Origin: Serilophus lunatus
Lineage: Eukaryota > Chordata > Aves > Passeriformes > Eurylaimidae
NCBI GenBank assembly: GCA_013399895.1
Contig: VXBA01003437.1
Coordinates: forward strand, 2,830,064-2,894,063
Direction of reading: 5' to 3'
DNA: 64,000 nt
The translations under genes were made by a program, and so were the position numbers. Under the pieces are notes generated by a model. That model had not been told where the DNA came from. It saw nothing but the letters and a program-made list of their open reading frames with translations, and searched no databases. Numbering within the stretch: the stretch's first letter is position 1; each line of letters starts with the position of its first letter. Shown here in pieces: positions 11,170 to 23,625 of the stretch.

Positions 11170-12035
11170 TGTAAGAAAAGATATATTGAGAATTAAGAAC
11201 TTACAATGAGAAATAGAGTTTTAAGGTATAGAGTTTTTATTAATAAAGTTATGTTTGTTAATGATAATCTGAATGTATTAGAAATAGAGGGTTAATTATA
11301 ATTATTACTGTTCCTGTTAAAGCAGCAATTTCACCTTGAACAAAAGTGTGTTTATAATAAAGGTTGTTTTAGTTGAGTAAAATTCAGAACAAAATTCTGT
11401 TAAACACATGGTCTAACAAACTGCTTTTGCCAAATGTATAGTTTTACCTTTTTGATAAGAATTTGTAGTTCAAGCATTTGTGGGAGTTAAAGTTAACTCC
11501 TGAAAGAGGCCCCAGGAGATCCTAGAAGATCCTCTGCAAGAATCTCAAGAATGTCTCTGGTAAGCCATTAATTGTGGTTAAGAATCTTGTAATTGATCAA
11601 CCAAGGAGATAAAGCCATCATCAGGACTAATTACGCTGCAGTCAACCAGTTTAAACCAGTTTTCAGGGGGAGGTTGAAAAGTTAATGAAGATGATAGTTC
11701 CCTTACTTCATCAAAAGACCACCAAAAAGAAGCAGAAGATCCTTACTCAAAATTAAATGAGCATGACCAAGGGGGGAGGAGAAGGAGGATGTGCCTATAA
11801 TTGCAACTCCTCCTACCTCAGAGTAATTGTAATAATCCCTGCTGTTCCAATGAATATGTAACATCCTGTGTGACAATTTTGTTATAAAAATCCTGCCCAT
11901 CCGAGGACACACTGAGCCTCTGGTATTGGATACTATGCTCCCAGTGCTGTCACCTTGCTCTGCTGTCTCATTTAATATTGTTTAATAAAATACTTACCAA
12001 TTTTATTACACAGAGCCGGACTCTGTCATTTTTCA
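11170..12035 (+). mobile_element. Solo LTR with 6-bp target duplication (ERVK-like)
   Basis: An 866-base element starting TGTAAGAAAAG and ending TCATTTTTCA. It is flanked by identical 6-bp repeats, CAGTTT at 11164-11169 and 12036-12041. Inside are TATAAAAA (11883-11890), a T- and C-rich R-like stretch and AATAAA (11984-11989), with about 46 bases of U5-like sequence after the signal. TATA, AATAAA, TG...CA ends and a target duplication together support a retroviral LTR. The 6-bp duplication size is usual for alpha/betaretrovirus-like (ERVK-type) integrases. There is no coding internal region or second copy nearby, so it is a solo LTR from LTR-LTR recombination. The family name is not known to me. 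Confidence 0.8.
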
Positions 12036-12204
12036 CAGTTTGGAAAAATAAATTGAAAAAAATCAGAACAGTATTTTCAACTGACTGCAGCAGAAACACT
12101 CATACTGCATTGTGGCTCTGTAGACACGGCATAGAGTTAACTTCATCTGCTTGAAATTAAAGATATGCATTTTTTATGCCAGATTCACAGTTGATATATC
12201 AGGC

Positions 12205-12960
12205 TGTCTTGGTTTTAAGACAGTTATGCAACTTTAATGTGAAAAAATGGGCACAAAAATATAGGAAAAGGAAATAGCTCTTTAATTAAATATATACATT
12301 TAACTATATATGGGAACATGGAACAACAATTAAAAAAAACCCCAAACAACAAAAAAGAAAACCCCTCTTTTTGTCCAAACTCTAAGTCCAGTTTTGTGAC
12401 GGCAGCTGCTGTAATGAAAATGGCAGACGCGACTCTTGTAGAAAAGGGGAGGAAGCTTTTGTGATCAGTGGGTTTTTCCTGGAGGCGCCATGGAGAGAGA
12501 GAGACGGCACTGTCACTGCTCCATTCGTGCCAAAAAGCCAGCAGAGAAGAGCAGAGGATTGTAGGAGAACAAGCTACGCCGCTGAGCACCTTTCCGTGCC
12601 GGGAGCTGGGTCTCTCGTGTCTGTCCTGCGTGGCGCCAGGGTACGAGAGAGTGCTGTGACTCTGCACTGCGGGAAGCTCTAGATCTGCTTCCATGATGCT
12701 GCTGCGTGGTGGAAGTTCCCATGAGTCCATCAGCTCACCCTGCCCTGGCCATGCTGGGGTGGCATCACTCCAGGACAGAGATCGCCACCACCAGCTCCAG
12801 TCCTGAGCCAGCTCAGCCCTGCGTGGAAACAGCCACCCCCTGGAGCTGCGCGGGGGTTCATGTGTGCCCACCCAGCATTGGGGCAGGGGGGGGCTCACCC
12901 CCCTTCCCCTGCAACCTGCAGGGAAAAGGAAAAATAAAGAAAGAAGCTAGTCCCATAACA
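12205..12960. mobile_element. LTR-like repeat with terminal hairpin and GC-rich core
   Basis: The plus strand begins TGTCTTGGTTTTAAGACAG and the element ends CCCATAACA, so both strands show TGT...ACA ends as in ERVL-class LTRs. Flanking pentamers CAGGC (12200-12204) and GAGGC (12961-12965) match at 4 of 5 positions. The first end resembles the TGTCCTGGTTT end of bird ERVL LTRs. The AT-rich third (12205-12370) holds 'taattaaatatatac', and an ATTAAA signal lies near the end if read on the minus strand. The rest (about 12380-12920) is GC-rich. Orientation is unresolved: minus has TATA-like and ATTAAA signals in a sensible order, plus has AATAAA at 12932. A 224-codon minus frame covers most of it but shows no known domain and is probably chance. 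Confidence 0.6.
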
Positions 12961-14134
12961 GAGGCATTCTGAGATCTGTGCAAACATTTATGTGCGGCAC
13001 TGCCTGAATTATGTTTTTTATACCAAATGCTAAAAATGTGTTGTGTTCATCTCAGCAATGACTGTAACAGAACCTCAGCAGCTGGGTAGTGTGATAGAGC
13101 TGCAGAGACGAAACACATCAAATAACAGCAATGAAGCTAAGAGTTTCCAATTCATCATTTACTTTTTCTTCCAACAGAGCACTGTTAGATCCTTTGTAAG
13201 CTTTACCTTGAATATCTTTGACTAATTAAGCCATTTCAGACATGTGCTGCTTCTGTGCTGCAAACAGAACTTTGGAAAACAAATATGATTGGCGGCACCA
13301 CAATGGCTCAGTAATACGTGCTAAGAGGAAAATATGACAAACTGTTGATTCATTCTCACTAAAATGTATGTACTTTTCACAATTTATTATCAAGTACTAA
13401 ATTACATCTGCACAAGTAAAGACACAAATGGTAGATGAAAACTCAAAACAAGCATTCTCCTTAAAGGTTAGTCAAATTAGCAAATGAGATGCAATCAAGC
13501 TGCTAGTTTGAGTTGCTTTTCTGCAGATTAGGAGTGTTTGCAAAAGTGTCTTCATTAAGGTAGAGAAGAACTGAGATTAAATGTTCAAAGAATGTTTCCC
13601 AACAGTGAAAGCTTCTGGACATGAAGCAATCTCCCCAGAGAAAAGACACCAGTTAACCACTAGGATTATTTAAGAAAGTACTGGATAATACATTGAACAA
13701 TATGAATAACTTTAAAAATAATTTTCTCATTTTTTTCCTGTTATATTCCAGTTACTAGATATCTAATCAAGAGGTATTTGCTTTCAAAATGCTACTAATG
13801 ATTTCCTTGATTTTTTTCAGCTAAGCTATGCTAGAACAGATTATTACTAATTTGGTGGTTTATTAAGCTAAGTTCATAGCACTTAAACTCTCCTCTGCAT
13901 CATAGTATAAATATTTCAAGTAAATTCTGAAATTTTTTTTTTAAACCTCGAGACATTTTGTCATAAAAACATTCTATTGTGTCTTTAGCAAAGGCTTCCT
14001 TAAAGCAAAATATTTTCTAGAAATGTTAAAAATAACTTACTTTAATGAAAAAACCAACCAACCAACAAACCCAAAACCTGCAACCACATTATGATATACA
14101 AATATTCTTTTTTAACTTTTGGTCTCGTGATGCC
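12961..14134. other. Non-coding stretch
   Basis: AT-rich sequence with no recognised gene or repeat, apart from an (AACC)n-type stretch at about 14046-14070. Confidence 0.55.
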
Positions 14135-14362
14135 AAACAGGCTGGATCTCTCGGAAAAGTTTTTCACCCAGATAGTGGTTGAGCACTGGAACAGGCTCCC
14201 CAGGGAAGTGGTCATAAGCCTGTCTGAGTTCAAAAAGTGTTTGGATACTGCTCCCAGGCATGTGGTGGGGTTCTTGAGGTGTCCTGTGCAGGGCCAGGAG
14301 TTGGACTTGATGATGCTGATGGGTCCCTTTCAAGTCAGCCTAGTCTGTGATATTATGAAACA
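14135..14362 (+). mobile_element. CR1 LINE 3' end fragment
   Basis: A short plus-strand CR1 piece. The codons at about 14150-14260 read EKFFTQIVVEHWNRLPREVV, the conserved end of ORF2, followed by LSEFKKCLD. The 3' UTR has GCCAGGAGTTGGACTTGATGA and a diverged tail. The wording follows the subfamily of the copies at 4.4 and 48.6 kb. Only the last 230 bases of the LINE were copied or survive. Confidence 0.93.
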
Positions 14363-16385
14363 CTAAAAAGTGTGGGATGGGTGGACAGTAGATTGGTTGT
14401 AGATACTGCCAAGACATCAAGCAGCATATATATACTAACGATACTACATCACTAATGCACTAATCTGCTTTTGCCATTGCATAGACAACATAAGAAATCA
14501 TAGTCTCAGCTTACTCAGTAATTAAATTTTTCTAGCCCAAAATTATGGCATTCTGGTCTCCTAATTAGCCTTCTACAACCTCAAATATAAATACCTGCCA
14601 TGACTATTTTAAAATCTGCTTATATTGGATAAACAGCCAAAGAAAACTCAACAAATGACATACTTGAGAATATTAAGGAGACATAGTTCTTCACATCAGA
14701 GCACATACAGGATCAATCAATGTAAATATAAGTTTCATATATAACCCAGTTCCCCAACACCAAAAAACTATTTAATCACACTTCGTAGCAATTACTGAAA
14801 TGTTTTTCTAGAATGGCTCAATTTGAGAGCTGTTACTATGTGATTACACCTGCTCTGTCAGCATAAGAACGCTGACCCAGCTCCTTTGTTACTGACATTG
14901 TATTTCCTGAACCTTCCTTTGTCCCATCTTAGAATATCTATATATAACAGGTGGGAAATAAAATAGAAAGAACCAGGAAACTGGAAATACGGATAGTGCA
15001 AGATTTTCTAGTCTTCAGAGAGAGAATAAATAGTGTCTCAAGGGTTAATTTGATATGAACAATAGTGACTGGATAACAAAGTTAACAGAAAAGTTAAAAG
15101 TTAAGAATTCAACTTTCTAGCATAGGTAAGGCTTTAATAGTATTTTCATCTTTCTAATTTCACTCTTAGCAGTAAAGCTCTAATAATTGAAGGAAAATTA
15201 GCCTTGGGGCTCTTTCTTTTCTGTTTTTTATTAATAGTTTATTCAGGCTAATGAGGTATGCCTCTACTAACCTTGATTGTAAAGGGAACTAACTGGCCAG
15301 CTACATGCCAAGAACTCCTTAGCAGAATCTAGTGATGCTTTAGTAATCACCTAATAACTTCTTTTCACCCTTAATCAACAGGGGGTTTTAACACTAAAAT
15401 GTGCCTCTGTTAAGGTAAGTTTTCTATTGCAGATGAACACGCTACTCAAAAGAAGTTTGTAAGTGTTGAAGTACTCTTCAGTTTCTTCTGGATACAGCAG
15501 TTTTCTTTTGCTACCTGCTCTATTTAGCTTTGATTTCCTACTTCAGAGAAAGATGCCTTTTAGTTTGATGAAGTACTTAATGAATGCAAGACTTTTAGAC
15601 CCTTACGAAGAAAACAGCTTGCAAAGTTTAGTATATTTTATGTTGCACTACATTAAAGAGGGTGTATGAATAAACAGGCAGTGCACTAGCTTGGTAGCAC
15701 TCCTGTTACAACTGGTAGCAGCCTGGCTGGCTCTGCTGTTTCACATTGCAGAAAAAATCAGCACACTTTGAATGTCTAGCCAATCTGTCACTTCATCTTT
15801 TGTTTCTACACATGAAAGAGACATGACATATATTTGTGAAGACATTATTTACCCTGAAGTGTATGTTTGCTCATTGGCTTTATCTGAGCCACGGGAAAAC
15901 TGTGCATGTTGGAGAAGGCATTCTTCTCACTTCACTGAGCCACGGCCACAAAACAGGAAAGGCCTCAAAGCACAGAATGAAAGGCATCTGCCAATACAAT
16001 TGTAATCAACTATTCCTCTGCTGCCCTGAGGAAACTAAAACAGTGTCTGCCTAAAGTAGCACAAAGGCTGCTATTTCTTGCAGGATTTGTGTTCATTTCT
16101 AATAGCATCTAAGCAAGTTACAGTAAGTTGCGAGACACACTCTGCAGACTTCAAGAATCTGAATATTGTAGTGCATCTGAATATCATAGTGCACTATGAT
16201 AGTGTACTATAGTGTACTATGATGAAAAGGGAAATAAACAGATAGAATTTCACCTGGAGATCAGCAAGTTATTTGGAGTGGTGGAACTAACAGACCGAAC
16301 TACCTCTCAAAAATTAGTGGATGAAAACCAATAAAAATTGAACCTGGAACACAATAACTCTCAGACAAGGATTCACTTGTCCCTG
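14363..16385. other. Non-coding stretch with palindromic cluster
   Basis: AT-rich sequence without a gene. Its only clear structure is the palindromic and tandem cluster at 16182-16220. Confidence 0.55.
16182..16220. repeat. 20-bp perfect palindrome plus 10-bp tandem repeat
   Basis: TATCATAGTG and its reverse complement meet exactly at the centre, forming a 20-base palindrome (16182-16201). Overlapping it are two perfect copies of AGTGTACTAT (16201-16220). The related units suggest local duplication of an AGTGYACTAT word. Confidence 0.88.
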
Positions 16386-17009
16386 TGTAACAAGGAGTCA
16401 GAGGCCATATAAGCTTAACCGGGAAAATTACTTTTATTTATGGCTTTAAAAGATTTTAAAGCCCTTAGGTTTATTATTAGCTACAAAAATGCATCTAGAG
16501 AAAACAGTACCACACTTACTCTAAGACAATTTCTTTTACTTGAGTGAAAAAATGTGGTTTGGTAAAAGGGTTTACAGGGAAAAAAACCTTAAAACCATGG
16601 AAAAACCATTATATTAAAGCATTAGCAAACACCAATCCCATACAATTCAGTAAAAAATGTTGATAAAAGCATTACACTAGTGTGTTAGGAAAAAAAACCC
16701 TCTCAGTCTGAAGCAATCAGTAACTCTGCTCAGTACAATACAAGTTTCTTTGGTTTTAAGTTACCTGCAAGAGAAAGAAAATGGTAGAGGAGGAGAAAGA
16801 GAAAGAGAGAAAAGGGGAAAATAGTTACCATGACTCATGTCTCTCTGTCTCTCTGTCTCTCTCTCTTCCTTGGCCATGTGGTTTGGCCATCTTGGACCAT
16901 GTGCTTTACAGCAGGCCCAGCCGTGTACTCTAACATGAGCCATGTGGCTTGCAGGGTTTGTTCTGCCCAAAGTGATTAATGAAGTAAGATTCACATGCAG
17001 GATCTCACA
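16386..17009 (-). mobile_element. Solo LTR, TGT...ACA ends, 5-bp target duplication (ERVL-like)
   Basis: On the minus strand the element starts TGTGAGATCCTGCATG and ends CTCCTTGTTACA. Identical CCCTG pentamers flank it on the plus strand (16381-16385 and 17010-17014). On the minus strand an AATAAA (plus-strand TTTATT at 16433-16438) lies about 47 bases before the end, and a TTAATATAA TATA-like word lies about 180 bases upstream of that. TGT...ACA ends and a 5-bp duplication are usual for ERVL-class or related LTRs. It contains a GA-rich tract (plus 16770-16817) and a TC-rich tract (16839-16870) that could pair with each other. No internal coding region adjoins it. The family is not named here. 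Confidence 0.62.
16770..16870. repeat. GA-rich and TC-rich paired low-complexity tracts
   Basis: A purine tract (GAGAAAGAGAAAGAGAG type) is followed 20 bases later by a pyrimidine tract (CTCTCTGTCTCTCTGTCTCT type). The two are roughly complementary and could form an imperfect hairpin. Both lie within the minus-strand LTR. Confidence 0.8.
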
Positions 17010-20000
17010 CCCTGCATAGACAGACCGGCATGAATCAAAAGGCTTCCTAGTCTATACTTTCTATGATTAACAGCCTTACTATTAGTATGTAGGGACACTT
17101 TTGCTGTACAAAGACAAAAAATGGCAAAAAGACATCAGTTTTGTTTCATGTTTGTTTTTGTTAATGTGCATTGTTTTGGGGATTGCTTGGTTTAAAATGT
17201 TCATGATAAGCTTCTGCCCAAGATGTTTGCCACTCACTAGGCTTAGCCTTACCACGAGTGTCTTTCTCAGGTCATCTGTACAACTCAGTCATATTAACAG
17301 TATTACTCTTAATTAATATTGAATTCTCAATCTATAAAAAAGACTTGTAACTAACTAAGTTCAAACTACTTTGGATATTGCATCCTTTATAATTCTGCAC
17401 GTTTCTGAATGGTGGCTGTAGTCAGGCAACAGCTAAGCGATCCATTGTAGCAGAGGCATGTCCCATAGATCAGCCATCTTGACTCAACAATCCTTTGTAC
17501 ATAGTATTTTGACACTGTTTTCCATCACATTTTTGGACTAGAGACAATACAGATTAGCAGTAATACATTTATACATTTATGCATATATGTAACTGCAGAA
17601 TTCTTAATTCCACTGCCATATAAATTATCGCCCAATTGTAAAATGTCATTGTTTGAGGTATATCATCTCCAGAAAAAATGGATTTGTGTTAGCACTTGTT
17701 CACCTGCAGCACATTCTGCAAAGGATATCTCACAGAAATGAAAATATCCTTCATAATCTTATTTTTGTTACGTTATTAATATGGATCTTTTTCTGGATTC
17801 CACTTGTGTTTTTGCAGGTACAGTGCCTCAAAGTCTCCTAAGAGTTGCTGTTTTTCCACTCAGTTTTTGCTCCTCAGATGAACTTCATGGGGTTTTTTTT
17901 TCAATGTTGTTGAGTAAAGTTTTAATGATCACATCTTATTCCTGAAAATGTCCCCCTAAGCAAGTAAACAAGACCAAGAGTGTTTTCTAAATCTCACTCT
18001 GCTAATAATTTCAGATACATCTATCAGTGTCTCCATTCTCAGAATTATTATTGGAAGTCTCATTTCATATTTTGTCCCAGACGGAATAGGGTTCTTTAAA
18101 AGGCAGATTGATACTCTTACAATCTAGGTTGAAGTTTTCTCATTTCCTATACTTTAGCTACAATATCTCATGTTTATAGTCTATTTAGAGAACATACATA
18201 TGTGAGATTAAAATTAATCTCTTTTGTTTACAGGTATCTTTCTGTCAATGGCAATAAGTGGTTATGGACAGCTTCAGCTAACATGAGTTTGTACGAATAG
18301 AAACAAAATTTCTCATAGTCATGGATTAAGTATGAGACACTCAGCAATTACAATGCTTTTCTCCAGTTCTGATCATGTTGTCATCTGTGTCATAACTAGC
18401 CTAGTGTTACACTTCCTAAGAACATCAGTTTCTTTAATATCTGAGTTTCATTCAGCTCTGTTCACATTTGCATCCTGTGAACACAGTTCCACCAGAATAC
18501 TCAAAGGCTTCTGAGTCACTTCAATAGGTACTCATTTCACTACATTGCTAATGACCATGCCAGGGAATCATTAGAAAAAAAATAAATTATAGGGATCATA
18601 TTTTAATCACAAGGACAAGGATGCTGGTACAAGCCTTAGCCTTATATGACCTGCTTGAGCACCTTGCTTCTAGGAATGTTATTTCTAATATATGTAAGTT
18701 ACATTTTTGTTTATGTTTTGCCTGCTTTTAAAAGCTGCATGATGCCTGTGGTCATGGTCTTCTACTGCATGTGTACAGATCAAAACACTGCCCATCAAGA
18801 TTTACCCTCTATGCTGTCAAAGGTGTTCTTTATTTTCCATTAAAAAGACAGGTGCCACACAAATCACAGAAGCCAGTGTATAAAAACAGGATTTCTTATC
18901 AATTATGTTTGCTCTGTTTCTTAAGGTTACTGGGCAAAATCTGATGATATCAAATATTTTTTCAAGGTTAATGCATCCATCATAAAAGATATTTAAGGAT
19001 GTTCTTGCTAAACTGGTCAAAAACATTCACATCTGTATATATTTAGTTTGTTATTTGGAGTGAATAGATAGGAAAGAAGTATTAATTCTTTTGTCTGTAG
19101 TGACTGATATGTAATGTCCTCTCTCTTGATTCTCTTCCTTATTCTTTGATTTTGAGGGAAATGGCCTAGCTCCTTTTTTTGTTTTGCCTTTGTTTTTGAG
19201 AGTCTAGAATTTTTCAAAGGTTTCAGAATTAGGCTTCTCCTATTCTGTTCTCTTTAGAAAGTTTCCCCAATTCCTGCAACGCATTTTTGTTATTTTCTTC
19301 TGTTGTTTGAGTTTTTCACTTTCCAAAAAGTTGCATATTTTAATGAACTATGCATTTTATTTTATGCAGTCTTAGGAGCTGCAATTTCAAATATTTGCTA
19401 TTTACCCATGCATTTATTTCATATGCTTGCTCAGCGAGGTTAACTGAAGTAAGCCTAAATGCAAGCAAAATCTTCAGTTTTTCCCACTTATCTGTCACTA
19501 TCAGTGTTTATCCTACAGTACTAATATTTTCCAGAATCATGGTGACTTGCATATCAATTTCCAGCGTTTCCCAAAACTGTCCATTACTCCTGTGAGATTC
19601 CTTATCTACAGTGATATTATTGTCATTCTTTGTTCATGCTATGAGCATAACTTATCACGACTTACTAAAACCTGATACTGCATTTGCTTTGATTTTTTTC
19701 AAGTATCAGGTAGCTCTTCAGCTTGTGGCATTTATAAAAAAGAACAATTTACTCAGCTGATTTCCGTCTTCAACTTTTCTTTGCCTGTTATCTTAAGGCC
19801 TTGCAACTCCCTGTCTGATCTGTGCCTCTATTACCTCCCTATATTGACCAGAATGTCTCACCAGCTTTAATAATTTCTATATTCATTTATGTTTTCAAAT
19901 TCTTTCAATATTATTTCATACACATCACTTACGCATCTTTATAAAGCATGCAGTACTCTGTGCAGTTCAAAATCACAGTCTCACAGAGGCATATTTTTGC

Positions 20001-23000
20001 AGAATTAATGGAAAACTGATGGAAAAATCAGACATTTTCCAAAATAACTTTTATCAAAACTATTTTCAGACTGCCTATTAATATTTTTTTTTGCAAGAAT
20101 AATACACTCGATTCTTTCTCATTTATTCTCCATGGGTTTGCAGGTTTTAGTTATGATGGTGATTATACTTGCTCTCTTCTTTTATTCATCAGCAATCACC
20201 AAAGAGCTGAGTTTAATAACATCTAATTCATTCGCTGTCTATGTTGTATCAATGTGCTTGCATTGCTTCAGATGAACATCTACACAGCAACCCATTCAAA
20301 TGTCTCATGCAGGAGCTTCTTCCTATTACATTATAATTCCATGGGTCCTTCATTGTTACCTTCTGGGGAAAACAAACAAACAAAAATAAAAGAGCAATGA
20401 ATTGTTATGAATCTTCCTATACATTTGCTTTGAATATGACTTCCACAAGAGGAAGCCAAAATTCTTAATTCTATCTTTCATGTTCATAATCGCATCTTTC
20501 TAAATGGACATTTTTATGGGGATGATTGTGATTATGTTTCCTATGCTAGCCTGAAACGGATCTTAATGGCATTCTTTTTCAGTCCAACGTCTGAAGTCTT
20601 TGTCATTCCTCACTCAGTTGTTTTGTTAGCACTATTAATTGAATTTAGCCTGACCCCTCAAAATAAGCTGTACCTGTTTGCTTGTGCTCAGCGTTGTAAA
20701 TCAATAATAAACACATGACCACAATTATTAGTCTGCAGGTATCCCCTTGAGTTTAAATTCTGGTCCACAGGAATTAAGGTTTGAGTGACTTAGGCAGAGC
20801 CAGAGTTGCACATACAAGTATGCCACAATAAATATTTTTTTTTCTGAAACCTCCTTGTCCCAGGCCTTGCATGGGCAATATTCCACATTAAAGGGATCTT
20901 ATTTCATTTGAAAATACTTGTGCATCTTCTATTATCTTATTGAAGAGCAGATACATTGGAAAAATTATGAATATTTACAATGATGCTTGAAGTACAAAAT
21001 TTGGTAAATGTCTATAAATACAAGGTTGCATGGTCAATCATTATATAAAATCCAGATGAACTGTCATAAAATGAACATTGAAAAAGTTTCTTAGGTTTAT
21101 TAGAGAAATTTCTAACCTCATTTCTTTAACACTAAAAGAACATCACAAATGTACAAAAAAGGCTGATTCTTATCAATGTATAAACACTGCGCTCTCATTA
21201 GTTTTCATTTACAAGGGTAATGAAGTAGAAAACACCATGCAATTGGGGATTTACAACCTGGAGAAGATCAGTAAATAAAAGCAACAGCCCAATAGTACTG
21301 AATCCTGCCATTTAAAGTCTCTTCTGGTGGACTTAAACAGGCAATATATATCAGTTTTAGAAGAGGTGTTGGAATGAGTAGCATCTAAATCAGGAGGAGC
21401 ACACAGAAGCAAGTAGGCTGACAGAAGTCTATCTTTTAACTTGATGGCACTAATGCCTGCAGAATTTGGGGAGATTTATGCCAGGACTCAAGGAATACAA
21501 TATTCCTCTTGAATTAACTAGTTTTTGCAATCAATGTACCGTGAGAGGTACACTGCTGCCAGAAAAGATTTGTGGCCTGCCTGAAGTACCAATTATCTTC
21601 CATTTTCTACAGTAAAAGTGTCTAGTAATGTGAGTGATAGCAGCAAATTTCACACTGCACTAATGATGGAATTAACTGTACACTCCATCATGTCTAGTAA
21701 AAAAATTTCTAAATAACAGAAAATAAAATACAAAAAGTGAATCATTTGGATTTATGCAAAACTTAATTTAGTCTTTTTACATATTTTTTAATTCCAGTGA
21801 TACTTCCTATTACAACAGGCTTTTCAACAGAGCATACTAGAAAAGAAAGGTTAATTCTGTTAAAATAAAGGGAAAACCAAGAAACCAAAATATAAACCAG
21901 CCCAGAGTGAAATAAAAATTATATCTTAATCACTGTTTTAGAGCAAATCAGATCTTTCTCTTGGCATATACTATGGAAAGTCTTTTGAATTTCCTGTGAT
22001 CAGTCTTGTATTCCAGATACTTGCAAAGTCCTGGTCGCTGGTTGTCGGACTCTCCCATGTGATTCTGTCTCATTCACTCTAATCACAGTGCAGGAAAATA
22101 ATGAATCTCAAATGCAATTGATGGCTTCTTTCCGGACATGTTCAACTGATCAAACTGTTTGAATACCTCTGTCTAGAGCACTGATGCCATAGGTATTTTA
22201 GAAATATTTTTTCTAATTAAGTAAAAATTGCAGGTATTTGAGTAAAAGATTGTAAATAAAATCATATTTTTTCCAATTAAAAAAAAAAAAAAAAAGTTCT
22301 ATGCCTAAAAGAGAAGGCTGAAAGGCTGAAAACAAAATGTAGGTCAGCCTTAAAAATGGCATGGAAATAATCATCACTGAGGCACAGAGAATGAGCTCAG
22401 ATCACTTTGAGCATTTGAGAAGCTGGGAGCATTTGAGAATTGTCTCTGAAGCGTATTCAAAAGAGAATTTAGTAAGGTCTTTAAATACGCTCCTGAAAAT
22501 CAATGGGTCATGTGGAAACGCATCAGAAATGCCCATCAGTCCCAAGAAGAAATTTTCAAGGGCTAACACATATAAACACACAGTCATTTGGAAGCTTATT
22601 TTAGAAAGTGGGTGATTCCACTGAATTATTTTGTGTGTCTGTGTTTATTTGCAGTAAGATGTTTTTAGCTGTAGCTGTGACAATTATAATTTCTATGTAC
22701 ATGAGGGATTATTTTAATAAAAAAATCTTCAAATGCAAAATCTATGTTGGAGTTTTAGCCTGACCAGTGTCATCAAATATCAAAGTGTTCATGTACATGT
22801 AGGAATAATATAGTCCACTGCACAGCTTGCTGTACTACATGCATCCCAGTTTCTCACTTACAGGATCTCCATCTTCCATTGCATGTCTCTTGGCTCAGCA
22901 GCTTGTAAATTGTTACAAGGTGTCACAAGTCAGATGTGAAGCTATAGGTGAACATCTGAGGTGAGAAAAGAGTAGAACCACAGCTGTAGTATCTCATTCA

Positions 23001-23224
23001 TGGGCAATATCCCTACGCACATATCGAGGTACACTACCTAAATTATAGTTACACAAATAATAGATTTTTCTCAGTTTTCAGTAAAATGCAATGTTTCTCA
23101 CAGTGCAGCAATATATTTTGACAATTGCCCTGTACCCTTCTACTAGGCTCAGGCAAGCATGTTCCATGCTTCAGCAGTCAGAGAAGTCCTCTGTTTCAGA
23201 GGAAAACTTGGAATGGGGCGAATT
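17010..23224. other. Long AT-rich non-coding stretch
   Basis: More than 6 kb with no recognised gene, CR1 or LTR. It is T-rich on the plus strand over 17.1-20.4 kb. It includes an A17 run at 22279-22295 and a short near-duplicate of GAGCATTTGAGA around 22407-22438. Short open frames have no family-like content. Confidence 0.55.
22279..22295. repeat. Poly(A) tract, 17 A
   Basis: A homopolymer of 17 A. No clear target duplication or processed-transcript sequence is seen beside it. Confidence 0.9.
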
Positions 23225-23625
23225 CACAGAATCATAGAATAACTAGGTTGGAAGAGACCTCAAAGATCATTGAGTCCAATCCATACCCTAACATCCTAAC
23301 TAGACTATGGCATCAAGTGCCATGTCCAGTCTTCTTTTAAACACATCCAGAGATGATGACTCTACCACCTTCCTGAGCAGTCTATTCCAGTGCTTTATTA
23401 TTCTTTCCGTGAAGAACTTTTTCCTAATATCCAGCCTATACCTTCCTTGACACAGCTTGAGACAGTGTCCTCTTGTTCTGTCAGTTGCTGCATGGTGGAA
23501 GAGACCAACCCACACCTGACTACAACCTCCTCTCAGGAAGTTGTAGAGAGTGATAAGGTCACCTCTGAGCCCCCTTTTCTCCAGGCTAAACAACTTGAGC
23601 TCCCTCAACCGTTCCTCATAGGGCT

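Noticed and set aside
12224..12898. 224-codon minus-strand open frame
   Set aside because: It spans an LTR-like repeat, including its AT-rich end, has no recognisable domain and its length follows from the GC-rich composition. Probably chance.
15772..16054. Overlapping Cys/His-containing frames that recall a zinc-finger remnant
   Set aside because: The spacing of Cys and His does not fit C2H2 repeats and no linker (TGEKP-like) occurs.
22407..22438. Short near-duplication of GAGCATTTGAGA
   Set aside because: Two short copies in AT-rich DNA are within chance expectation.
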